Below are positions 50,833-61,774 of a stretch of 64,000 nt of DNA, one piece after another; position 1 is the stretch's first letter, and each line of letters opens with the position of its first letter. The stretch lies in assembly GCA_018287875.1 (NCBI GenBank), contig JAGVVL010000001.1, positions 4,836,001 to 4,900,000 on the forward strand, written 5' to 3'. The translations under genes were made by a program, and so were the position numbers. Under the pieces are notes generated by a model. The model saw nothing but the letters and a program-made list of their open reading frames with translations, had not been told where the DNA came from and searched no databases. Source of the DNA: Nigrospora sphaerica (lineage: Eukaryota; Ascomycota; Sordariomycetes; Amphisphaeriales; Apiosporaceae).

Positions 50833-53800
50833 GGTCGGGCAAGACTCGAAATCGAAACAGTGTTTGGAGTAAGAGAATATACGCCGGAAGAAGGGTTGCG
50901 GCACGCAAGTCAAATCAGATCTTGGGTATATCGAGAACTTGATCGTGTTCAACACTCGCGATGGAAAAAAAATGCAGGGACTACCTGTGCAGCGCAGACG
51001 TACGTTGGAAACTGGAATGGGAAGAGGCAAGTGGACGATAGCGCGATTACAAGCCGAGCCGTTCCAATCCTAACCGGTTGGGCGGCGGAGGCAGTTTAAA
51101 GATCCATGGCAGGTCTGAAGCGCGCAAGTACATGTACCCCCAACTACTACACACTACGGCTACTACCCGAGTAGGCAGTGTGTGCTATGTGCGCAGATGT
51201 GGTTGGGACAGATGGGTAAGGAATCCTTGGGCAACCCCCGGCATCGAGCAGAGGCACTAACGGATGCTTCCTGACCATCAACCCGGTTCAAAGAGGCCCC
51301 TGTCCTGGGCTATGGCCCCCAGGAGGTTTCGACTTCAAGTCTCGCCCCTCAGTAGATGACGAACCTAGGCGCATTGGTTGCATAGGGTCAAGATAACTAG
51401 GTAGTTACTAAAGAAGTCCATGATCCCAGACAATGGATAAGAGGGACGGGAGGACGGCGGGCCCCTCCAACTCGGCTCCGGCACGCCTGGGGAAGTGCTC
51501 AAGTTGGAAGTGAGGAGGGGGTCTTTAGGGTGGTTTGCGATGCAACAAGGTGATTTGCTATACTGTGTAAGCGACTTCCCTAACTCTCTCCCACGTGGCT
51601 GAGCATTGGACGGCATGGGAGCGCAGAAAGCTGACATGCAGCGACAACCTGGCTGGCTGGGTTTCCCATGGTAGAGACGAATCGAAATCGCAGGGCAGCC
51701 GAGCACAGAGAGGTTCGTCTCATCACCATGCCGCGTCCCCAGGCCTATGGGCAAAAAAGAGGGCGCCCAACCAAGCTGGTCTCGCTGGTGCAGCTAAGCC
51801 CGCCTGGGATGGGCGTCATCCGGTTTTCACAGCCATCGCCCAGCGATCTACGTCAACCTCGCCTTGGCATACCCTGGACGGATTGCCATTCCTGGTCAGG
51901 GCCTCAGGACGCGCTTGGGACCTGCGTCGGTTGCGAGATCGATGTCGTCAAATACCCCTTCATCCCCCGTCTTCACCGGCTTGCGTCATGAGCCAACCCC
52001 GCGAGATAGTACCGCGTAGTACGTGCAGTGCTCGCGATGCTGTTAGGTGATTGGGACCCCGCGGAAAGGGCGGCCGTAAGCGTTTCCGTTTGGGCCGGGC
52101 GCCAATCGCTCCACTGTCCCCCCCAGTTGGCAACACTCAAAAAAGCAGCCAAGGAAAACGTACGCACCTACGTATACCTACATATGTATGTACGTACAAC
52201 TACATACTTACCTCCTCTCGACGCCCTCCTCCTATGCAGGCACTGCCACACCACGTCTGGCCACATGCACCCGGCAGCGTCGCGCGGCTTGGCGTGTCAT
52301 TTGGCCCTTGGGACACTTGAGCACTTGGCAGCAACCAGGCGTGGCCCCAATGATAGCGGCGCAGCAACGCGTGTAATGGGGCACCGAAGCCGTACGGAGT
52401 AGTAGCAAACTGCCTCACCGGGTTTGCTGTTGTACCCTTAGGGGCCGACACTTATGCGCCCTCTTACCACTGTGCGACTGAGATCTCATGTTAATGAAGG
52501 GGCTTAGTTTCCTACGGACACTGGCTTACGTATAGGCTGTTTTGGGTGCCAGCTCATCTGGACAGGTCCATTTGATCACAGATTTCTCACACGCGCGTCC
52601 CATCGTTCCGAACACCAACCAAAACTTGTGGCTGACCAAAGATACATGCTTGGTGGGATCTCGGGCTAGAGCAGATTACAAAGGCGCTTCCTGAAGATCC
52701 TCCTGCTTTATCGAGCTCAAAAGCTGGATTGGTTCTCCCACTGGCAGTGAAGTGTTGATCCTCCTTCGACGGAGACGCAATGCGTTGATACAACGTGATT
52801 GATTCGGTTGACTCCTTCTCAGCTGTTCAGTATCAACGCGCAATAAAGTCCCACGTAAACATGCGTGCTCGTGGATAGTACAAATTGCGTATATCTGATT
52901 TCCCTCGAAGACAGTCAACTGGGCATGAATCGCCCATTTTGATTCGAAGCATAATGGACCGCTCTCTGTTCATATTTCCCGAAAGACGGTACGGAAGGTA
53001 GCGATCTCGAGGCCCAGAACTGGTATAAAGGCCACAACGACCCCATTATTGAGTCGGGTTAGAACTTCTAGATGCCATCTCGATGATTAATAAACGCCGC
53101 GCCAGTGCTAAGCCAACTCCAAGTCACATGTCGTATCTCAAGGACTCCGATATCCAAGGGACCGTATATGGCAGTGATTGACGCTGTGGGTTCTATACTG
53201 TCTATACAATGCTCTGGAATGGTGTATGAAGGTATGTACCACTCCCTACGGGTTAGGGGATGCTCGTAGTCGTCACTACAACTCTGCCGACTCAGAAGTC
53301 TTCGTCTATGTGTTCGCTTTGCGATACATACGTAAGCGGATAGTACTATCATCCTTCCCGGGCTTGTATCGCTTGGTAAGAAATGCAACGCATGACCGAG
53401 GTGGCCATAAAGATTGAGCGTCGCCTTGGAAGGACTTTCACTTACAAACGAAATGGCAGACACTTGGCATCTCGGGCCGGCAAGCAATCACAGTTATGCA
53501 TTCACCATTAGGACAGTAAGGATGAGATCTGCGCGTCACTTTTCAGCGTTGCCGGTGAGGAGCGCGCCGCGAATACCCAGCCTCGTGAAGTTCAATGCGC
53601 GGCAACTCTTAATCGAGAGCGACTTCACAGTATCCGATCACGACTTTTCCTCAGGCAGACGCCATAATATCTCATAATATACCCCCCAAGGCGAGCTCCT
53701 CATGCACAAATTCGACACCGCATTTATTACGCAGGAGATGGCCGTGACTTCAATACGTCCGCAGTCCCCCTACCTGCATCCTCATCTCCCACCAAATCTA

Positions 53801-56800
53801 GAAAGGTAAAGAAAACTCATATCGCCCACTGCAAATGCTCAATGAGCTTATATATAGCATAGAGAAACCTCGCCACTTCTCTATTTAGTACTTGCCCATA
53901 TCTTACCCGAGACTATAAGAGGTGTCCTTTATGGACGGGCTACTGATACGGCGCCATCGTCTGTATGCACCACGACTCAGCCACGAGTCCCATGTTTCCA
54001 AACGGGTTAAGGGCCTTGCCAGAGCCTCGGGAGGATCGAGCCCAATCAGTAGGCTGGCACCAGCTCATTGATTATCCAGGACATAGTTTGCCGAGCAACA
54101 AGGGGAACAGTCTTTTATGTACCGCGTGTGTTTAACGGGTGTAGGTTCTTTTACCGAAGCCCTGTGGGGTGTCGGGATCCTGCGCGGCTCGTCGAGGAAG
54201 TTCGAATTGCTTCTTCGCATAACCGGAAATACACTCGCAAAGTGAGCAACCGGCCTGTTCTTGTTTGGGCGGTCAATGCAGTAAAATTTTCACACATGGA
54301 TTGGTCGTGACGGCCGACCGAGGCTCCGCGACTAAGAAGGTATATGTTATACGTATTATGGTGCTCATTTGCCGCGAGGCCAGTGCGGCCGGCACGTACA
54401 GCTTGGTAGTAGTAGACAACAAGCAAGCCAGAGCCCGGAGGAGGGCGTGTGTACGTGTTGTAGGCCTTGGCAGTTCAGCCTTTCTTGTCCGGGCGGGCGC
54501 CTTTCGAAACTTAGCCGGTCATTTGTTATATGCCGTATACAGGGCAGGGCTGGCAGAGTAGAGACAGACCGGCCTAGTTGTTCTGACCCAGAATCTCGCG
54601 TGGAACTCCGAATGTAGTAGATCCCCTGCTGTTATTAGCCACACCAGATGCCACCAACGATCATGTGCATATGTGTGAACTGTTGCGAACTCGGACATGC
54701 TTCCGGACCCTACAGAGGCGTTCTCAACTGGCCCTCCGCCTCAAGGGCCATCCAGTACGACGAGGTAATCATTAACAAGGTACCAAAGAACATGGCTATC
54801 GATTACGGCGGTGGATCTGCTCAGGTCGGTGACGACGGACGGGCCTATGGGAATGCAGCAAAGAAGGACGGAATAGGTACGGCAACACGGTCCAAGGATC
54901 TCTTACTCGCTAGGGGCCTCGCGCGCGCTTCGCCGCGATCTCTCCATATGTGGGTGGAAAAGATCGCCGGAGCCAGGTCGGACCCGATCTTGGTCCACGA
55001 CCCCAGCGCTAGCAGCTTCAGAAACCTACACACTGTAACCGGAACTGTCCTCAGACGACCAAAGAGGCCGTGCCAAGTCCCCCAATCGGTCTGTTCGAAA
55101 CAATGGGCACGGGGGAGGCTGATGACTGGAGGACAGGGCGGAAGCGCCACAAGGGCGAGCAACGAGAAAAGGGATTTGCCCCGTCACTGTGCACCTAAAA
55201 CGGCAGACGCAGCGGTGGGATGACTGGCAGGCGTCGGACGGCAGGGCACGGGAGGGGACGACGGTGAAAACGAAGGATACGGGAGCTCGTGCTGCCGCGA
55301 TATTGGACCTGCACTTTGTTCTTTTTCCTTTCTTATTTCAGGGCTTGGCCGGCCCGCTGGACCGCGCGGGAGAGCTGGCAACGCCACGCCCCGTCAGAGT
55401 TTTCCCCGGCTCGTTCAGGGAGGTGCCAACGCGCGTATCTGTAGCAGAGAAACCGGCTGCAGTCAAGCAATTCAGGTGCCCAGACTGGTTCTCAACCTGA
55501 AAACAGGCTCCTCAGGTGGGAGAGGGCAGGTGGATACATGTTCTGCCTGTGTGGTGGGATTGAGGGATGGAGGCCGTTGGAATGGTAGGATAAGCTGAAA
55601 GGTACCTAGTTGTACCCTTTTTCAACCGAGTACCTGCCCCTCATACTACTTAATGCCTGGCAAGCCCGTCGCTTCAAGTCAACGGCTGCGGGTTCCCTTT
55701 GTAATTGCGACCGGCGCCTCTACCGTGGAAGGATAGCGCTTCTTCCGGAATTTGTGCAGAGGGGAAAATGAAACTACCTACTACCCAACATCGTGTTCAT
55801 CCCGAATCGCATCCATCTATTCCACCCTGTGCAGTGCCGACACGCAACGCGTCTACCCGGTGTACATATCAGGTACTTCCAATCGCAACGGACCGTGATG
55901 GATGTTTGGATCTGCGCAGGACTACACGCCTCCCCGTGCTGGGCACGGACCATAGAGTCATCAACTGGTGCGGCGGCGACCGATGCAGGTCGTCCCGGAA
56001 GGGCAGACCCACCGTTACGACTGCAACGTGCAGCTGCATTCAGCGAGAGTGTTGCACTTCGTATTCAGGACAGCATGCTCGCCTCCATGCAAGGACGTAG
56101 CATCCACCCCGATGCTACTCACGCCGAGTGGTCGCTCGCTCAGACTGGGCGTTGCTGGCCCTGTCGAAAGCCTCTTCCGGCATGCAGCACGAGGTTCTAG
56201 ACACTCCTATGCGTCGGCGTCCCGGTTTAAAAAACCCCCTCCTCTTGACCACGGGCGTCAAGCCAAGTGGTCGTTGGCTGGCAGTCGCTCTCGGCGATGC
56301 GGTCGTCTACCAGGCCTTGTCGCGCGACTGGCTTCCACCTTCTGCCGGCCCACCGGCGAAATGTATCCCGCCTTTTAGTAGTTTGTCCATCGTACGCGGT
56401 GGGCCGGCTGATTCCTGGCCACCTCCCGCTCGAACCCGGACACACACACACACACACACACTATATCTGTCGACGACGTGTCAGGCTGGGCTGCTTGCGG
56501 CCCCCCAGATGGTATAGGCCCGTTTCTTCCTTCGATCCATGTCAGTGGCCTGAGCTAGCCCCGGTAGCTGGTACCCACGAGGCCGGAAGTTGATCGGCGA
56601 GCTACGGCGGGTAGACGAGCAGGCGGGTACCTATACCATGGATGCTTCCTTACCTACCTTTTACCCGTTTGTACAGTGGCCGCCAAGTAATTGCGTCTTC
56701 GTCCGAGTGCCATCGCTTCGTAACCCGGTCCCGGCTCGTCTCCATACACCCAATGACGCCCTTGTAAGAAGCTGCTGCCACCCGCATCGCGGGTGCATGT

Positions 56801-57688
56801 CTTATAACAACGTCCCTTTTCCCCGCCATACCGCGCGTTGGTGCCCCGAACTGCCCGGGCATTTCTGCACTTGTTACCTCGCTTGGTTTGCTCACTCGTT
56901 GCATTTAACCCCTTGTCATTCGCTTTACCTGCCTGGCTGAGAAGCGGTGGCTTGTCCGGTTAATTCCCCGTCGGAAGCTTCTCTCTATATCGCCGCCTCG
57001 ATCTGGATCACCCTGCCCCTCGGCGCATTTTCCCGGGCCGAAAGCTGAGGTGCTTTTCTTGGATCACTCTGGGTCTTCTCACGAAAGCAGCCCTCGGCAC
57101 ATCCCATCCTAGGTGGACTGTTAAAAGAAACGAGGAAAACGCTTGGGCGATACAGACGATCCGTTCTTCGTGGTTAATCTATCAACCTGGTAGTAGAGCT
57201 GCCCGAGCCTACTTGAGAAATTTATTTCCCACCGACCGGTCCCTGGGAGCATTTCTGTGTTGACTGGTCTCTACACCTCACTTTCCCCCCCTCCCCATTG
57301 CTCAAGCATCGCTGTAGACCCAGCTACCCCCGAGGCGGTATATCGAGCTGCGGTCTCGAGTAGCTGCGCTTCGTATTCCCCTTCGAAGAGGCCACGGCAG
57401 ACCCTTACCCTTCAGCTTGCCGACTTGCAGACGACTCTATTGGCCCAGGACCTGTCATCGTACGAGGCAACCAGCCATCGTCGCCGACACCGACCCGGGT
57501 GCCGGAACTTTATACGAGACCCCTTCCAACTTGGGTATTCACCTTCGGGAAAACCGCCCACGCCACCACCACGTCGCATCATCAGCCCGCCGTTTCGCTT
57601 GCACCTTCATAAGTACTTGGCTTCTCAGTCTCTGCATTGATCACTTCTCAGTGCCGCATACTGTGGAAGTGCGCCAGTAGCTTTCAAC
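50833..57688. other. 6.9-kb gene-poor island
   Basis: No gene is supported. ORFs up to 191 codons occur (for example + 54648-55223) but have no domains, and several overlap on opposite strands. Base composition is visibly less GC-rich at 52.5-54.6 kb. A TACCTA/TACGTA-rich patch lies at 52159-52212, and an AC microsatellite at 56439-56461. The last few hundred bases are C/T-rich leader for the gene at 57689. Confidence 0.5.
56439..56461. repeat. AC dinucleotide microsatellite
   Basis: About 11 uninterrupted AC units in the gene-poor island. Confidence 0.9.
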
Positions 57689-58812
57689 ATGGCGCAAATC
57701 ACCTTTTTTGTGGTGTGGGAGCTTTGGCAGCAAATGACCTTTGTAAGCTCTCCCCATCGGTCGGTGTAAGAGAAACAAGACTAACACCATGTTAGGTGCT
57801 TGCGTGCGCCATCGCCCTCACTTTTCTGGCTGGTCTCACCAAGCTATGGTGGATCAACAGATCCGTCCGAAAACACGAGATCCTGGACGAGGAGAAGAGG
57901 GAGCGGCTGTCGGAAATGCGCAAAAGCGGCCTTCCAGTCGGCAAGAAGGCCGATATTCCCTTCGGTGTCCGTGCCATCCAAAGCGGTATAGAAGTCGATG
58001 GCATCTGGATCTCACGGCCGGGAACGCCCGCCTCGGGCAGCCCCGTTGGCACATACTCCGCTACGCTGCGTGGCTCGGAATACGAGCCGAAAGGCAAGGA
58101 GCCGGCTGGACGAACCCAGCCGTCCAGCCCGACCGCCAGCACCTTTGAGCAACCGGTGGATGTAAGGACCACCTCTCAGCCAAGGTCGCCCCCACTGGGC
58201 CCCCAGGCTACCTATAAACCGAGACAACCTGCCGCCGCCGCCTCCGTCGCCGCCCAGCCATCATACCGTCCATCTGAACCCGTCTCCCGTGAGAGCTCGC
58301 AGAGGCCACGGCAAACCTCGTCGGAACGGCCACGCCTCCAAACGTACAGCCCGACCACCGCATCTTCCCCTCCCAGGACGGCGTGGCCAGAGCAGCGCAG
58401 GTCGACCGACTCTGACGAGGGCCTTACTATGGCGAACCCTAAAAGGGACCACGGCCGAAGCAGCTACTACCCGCCCAACTCGCGGTCGGCATCGTATGAC
58501 CGCGGCGCCGGGAGGTCGGGACCCGCCGCCGGAGACCAAGCGGCTGCCGAGGGCTTGGTGCAAGAGCAAATGGGCCGCCGCCTCGAAAGATCCAATTCGG
58601 GCGAGACACATGCCAACAGGGCCACCCGGCGTGTAAACGCCGGCTTCGAGGTTCTACCGGCTGGAACCTTTGGATCGTCAGCTACAATGAATGATGACTC
58701 GGTGAATCTTGAGAGTGGTGAGGCTTACCTCGACAGCAACCGAGGTCCACAGCCGGCGACGAACAAGCTTTACAAGAAAACGCGCAGCCGCTCTTCCAGC
58801 CTGGCGAGGTAA
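57689..58812 (+). CDS. N-terminally membrane-anchored, disordered fungal protein
   Basis: Two exons, 57689-57742 and 57796-58812, encode 356 residues; the 53-nt intron has a GTAAGC donor and a GTTAG acceptor with a CTAAC branch site. The intron falls within a hydrophobic stretch: MAQITFFVVWELWQQMTF joins VLACAIALTFLAGLTKLWW, forming one or two N-terminal membrane segments. A basic, Glu/Lys-rich helix follows (RKHEILDEEKRERLSEMRK), then the compact DIPFGVRAIQSGIEVDGIWI near residues 70-90, which looks like the conserved core. The remaining 260 residues are Ser/Pro/Arg/Thr-rich and disordered. Similar proteins are familiar as uncharacterised genes in Sordariomycetes. Location and role are unknown; a membrane tether with a cytosolic disordered tail is the simplest reading. 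Confidence 0.85.
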
Positions 58813-59653
58813 CACTGGCGTGAACGGGAGTGTGTGCGATGGGCTTGTGCTCGTCGCTTGGACCGTTTGCATTGTTCGACGCCGGTTGCGATTTCTTGGG
58901 TGGACTGGTTTCTTCGAGACGGAGGATTGTTGAAGCATAGTAAACGCACGGCGTTCCGGCAGGCACAGGAAAATTACGGGGTACAAATGTCGACGGGGAT
59001 CCAGGAAGAATTCCCTCAGACGGTGCCGCGATATGCGCCCCATCTTCAACGTATGGATTATTTTGGCCATGGGCTCATGAGATACATAATTAGCGCATCA
59101 AGAGATGTAATAGTTTACTGCTAAAGACAACTTAAGAACCGGCGATAAAATATCCGTCTTTGGTCGAACTTCCATGCCACTGTCCCATCGAAGCCATTGA
59201 TGGATGTTGGAGGTAAGGTTGAGTGGTAAAGAGGCGCTGTCGGAGAATAGGCAGTCGTGGTGGAGACCCAGCTAGTCCGCTCGTCTGGGCCGCTAACAGT
59301 GTGTACTTCCTAAGTGGGCAATTAGGGCGGCGGTTGCCTGAAGCTAATCGGCCCTGGGCCAGCGAGATCCCATTGGGGCCAGTAACATGAGAAGTATCGT
59401 CCATTAAAAGAGGGTTCCAAGTACCCTGGCATCAATTAACCCCCAACGAGCCACTTCACGTGCCTTCGCGTTTTCCGCCCTTCTTTCTCTCGTCGCGTCC
59501 GGCACGTCAACTCGTTCTGACCTCAACACTTTGAACTCCTTTGCCCCCCGCGGTCGCCTGCGATTTCCAACCCTCCTCCGCATCTTCCCTACGTCTTCTT
59601 CGCATAATACGTTGCCTCGCGTTCAGCGCTTGCGACCACGTCCTCGGACCGCG
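58813..59653. other. Intergenic region upstream of rad51
   Basis: 0.84 kb between two + strand genes, holding the 3' UTR of the membrane protein and the rad51 promoter. TTCGCGTTTT at 59465-59474 contains a one-mismatch MCB core (ACGCGA on the other strand), which would fit cell-cycle control but is weak evidence. Confidence 0.5.
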
Positions 59654-60815
59654 ATGGCGGAGCAATACGATGACACGCAGAGTGGTGACGAGAGTGGAAT
59701 GACTGGCCCTGGCGCGCCAACGCCCTTGACGGCGCTCGAGGTATGCGCCCGATACTGTTGTAATCGTGGCGCCAGACACTGACTCCCTCTACCACAGGGT
59801 CTCGGAGGCCTTACCAAGCGCGATATCCAGCTCGTCATCGACGGTGGCTACCAGACTGTTGAATCCGTGGCTTACACACCTAAGCGGACTCTCGAACTGA
59901 TCAAGGGCATCTCGGAACAGAAGGCCGCCAAAATCCTGGCCGAAGGTAGGTCTTCCGCCTCTGGCACAGTTTTGGTCGTGGCGCTGATGGTCGGCTACGA
60001 CAGCCTCCAAGCTTGTGCCCATGGGCTTCACAACGGCGACGGAGATGCACCAGCGCAGAAGCGAGCTGATTTCCATCACCACCGGATCCAAGCAACTTGA
60101 CACTCTCCTGGCCGGTGGTGTTGAGACGGGCTCTGTCACGGAGCTTTTCGGCGAGTTCCGTACTGGCAAGAGTCAGATTTGCCACACGCTCGCTGTCACC
60201 TGCCAGCTCCCCTTCGATATGGGCGGTGGCGAAGGCAAATGTCTTTACATCGACACGGAGGGCACCTTTAGACCTGTTCGCCTCTTAGCTGTGGCAAATC
60301 GATACGGCTTGTCCGGCGAGGAGGTGCTTGACAACGTCGCCTATGCACGTGCCTACAACTCGGATCACCAACTGCAGCTTCTGACCCAAGCCGCGTCCAT
60401 GATGTGCGAGACGCGGTTCTCTCTCTTGATTGTTGACAGCGCCACCTCGCTATACCGCACCGACTTTCTCGGTCGCGGAGAGCTGTCATCCCGACAAACA
60501 CACCTGGCCAAGTTTATGCGCAGTCTGCAAAGGTTGGCTGACGAGTTTGGTATCGCCGTCGTCATCACCAATCAAGTCGTCGCACAAGTGGACGGCGGCC
60601 CCAGTGCTATGTTCAACCCCGACCCCAAGAAACCTATTGGAGGAAACATTATAGCCCACGCAAGCACCACAAGAATCAGTTTGAAGAAGGGCCGCGGCGA
60701 GACTCGCATTGCGAAAATTTACGACAGCCCTTGTTTACCTGAAAGTGACTGCTTGTTCGCCATCAACGAGGACGGCATTGGGGACCCGGCCCCTAAGGAT
60801 CTGGAGAAGGATTGA
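59654..60815 (+). CDS. rad51: DNA recombinase Rad51
   Basis: RecA-family ATPase that forms the presynaptic filament in homologous recombination. Three exons, 59654-59740, 59798-59945 and 60004-60815, encode 348 residues; the introns (57 and 58 nt) have GTATGC and GTAGGT donors and CACAG and GACAG acceptors. The N-terminal helix-hairpin-helix region reads [20 protein letters not shown] and [20 protein letters not shown]. The polymerisation FxxA-type sequence FTTATE is at 87-92. Walker A GEFRTGKS is at 128-135 and Walker B LLIVD at 219-223. Loop regions include [14 protein letters not shown] and [20 protein letters not shown]. The C-terminus includes [20 protein letters not shown] and the ATP-cap-like [11 protein letters not shown]. 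It is shorter at the N-terminus than yeast Rad51 (400 aa) and close to human RAD51 (339 aa). Confidence 0.98.
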
Positions 60816-61774
60816 GCAGGCGCTCGCTATAATGAAATGCTGGCGACAGAGGAGGTAACGAGAACACGACGGGTAGTTCCATTGAAGAGATATTGCATAG
60901 CTGAAGGCGTTTGCGTAGGTTGATTTACTCTTGGGTCCTGTTACGAGTTGATGACTCCTATTACCTGGGCAAATGGTTGCTGTAAAAAAACACATAATAT
61001 TCTAAACGGCCTCGGGACGGTGACAACATTGATTCGAAGCTGGTCTACTCATACACTTAAGTACCGCCAATGCTACGCTATGATGAATGAAAAACTGCAC
61101 ATGCAATGATGGACTTGACTATAGGAGTCCTTGTGGTAGTTGGTATGTGAAGCAATAAGTCATGGCCACAAAGTCCCTACCGACAATCTCCGGACTGGAG
61201 TCCATGTGCGGAAGAGAACATGGACGACGGCCCGGCAAGCCCTAGCGGCAGCGTCATTGTTCAGTTTGTTGGTGGCCTGGTGCTCTTGGGAAAAGGTGGA
61301 TTTGTGAGAACAGTAAGTGCAATCCAACTCGAGGGTACGTGGAAAATATTGCGAAGAAGATCCCATAGAAGCTGAATGCATGAGACTTAGGAACATCCAG
61401 CGACTGAATCTATTCATACCTGCTGGATGATGGCGGGCCCAAGGCAGAAAGCAGAAAAGAAGCAGTCAGACTGGAACCCCCCGCCCCGTCAATCACTAGC
61501 AAAAGCCTGTCCATAAGCAGTACTTGACGCAGAACCCAGTTTTCCCCAGGTCGCCAAGTACCGGCAAAAGAATGTCGTAGCGCAGCTGCTTCCCTTGCTT
61601 GCCCACCCGCGTCTTCAATAAGAATTCGGCCTAGCGAACCGCGTCGAGCATATCCCATCGTCGCCGTCGCCAGCCACCAAACAACATCCCATACACCACC
61701 ACCCAACCCGACCCTACCCCGAACCGTCTCGAGCTCTCTGCGCGCTGTCCCGGCGCGGCCTTGATGGGCCCGGC
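60816..61774. other. Intergenic region between rad51 and nup120
   Basis: 0.96 kb holding the rad51 3' UTR and the nup120 promoter. The left part is AT-richer, with ATG-poor stretches near 60,990-61,150. No domain-bearing ORF. Confidence 0.55.

Noticed and set aside
54648..55223. 191-codon ORF beginning near MCICVNCCELGH, superficially like Ycf34 (MCICxNC)
   Set aside because: Similarity is limited to six residues at the start; the rest is unlike Ycf34, which is a cyanobacterial/plastid protein, and no flanking support exists.
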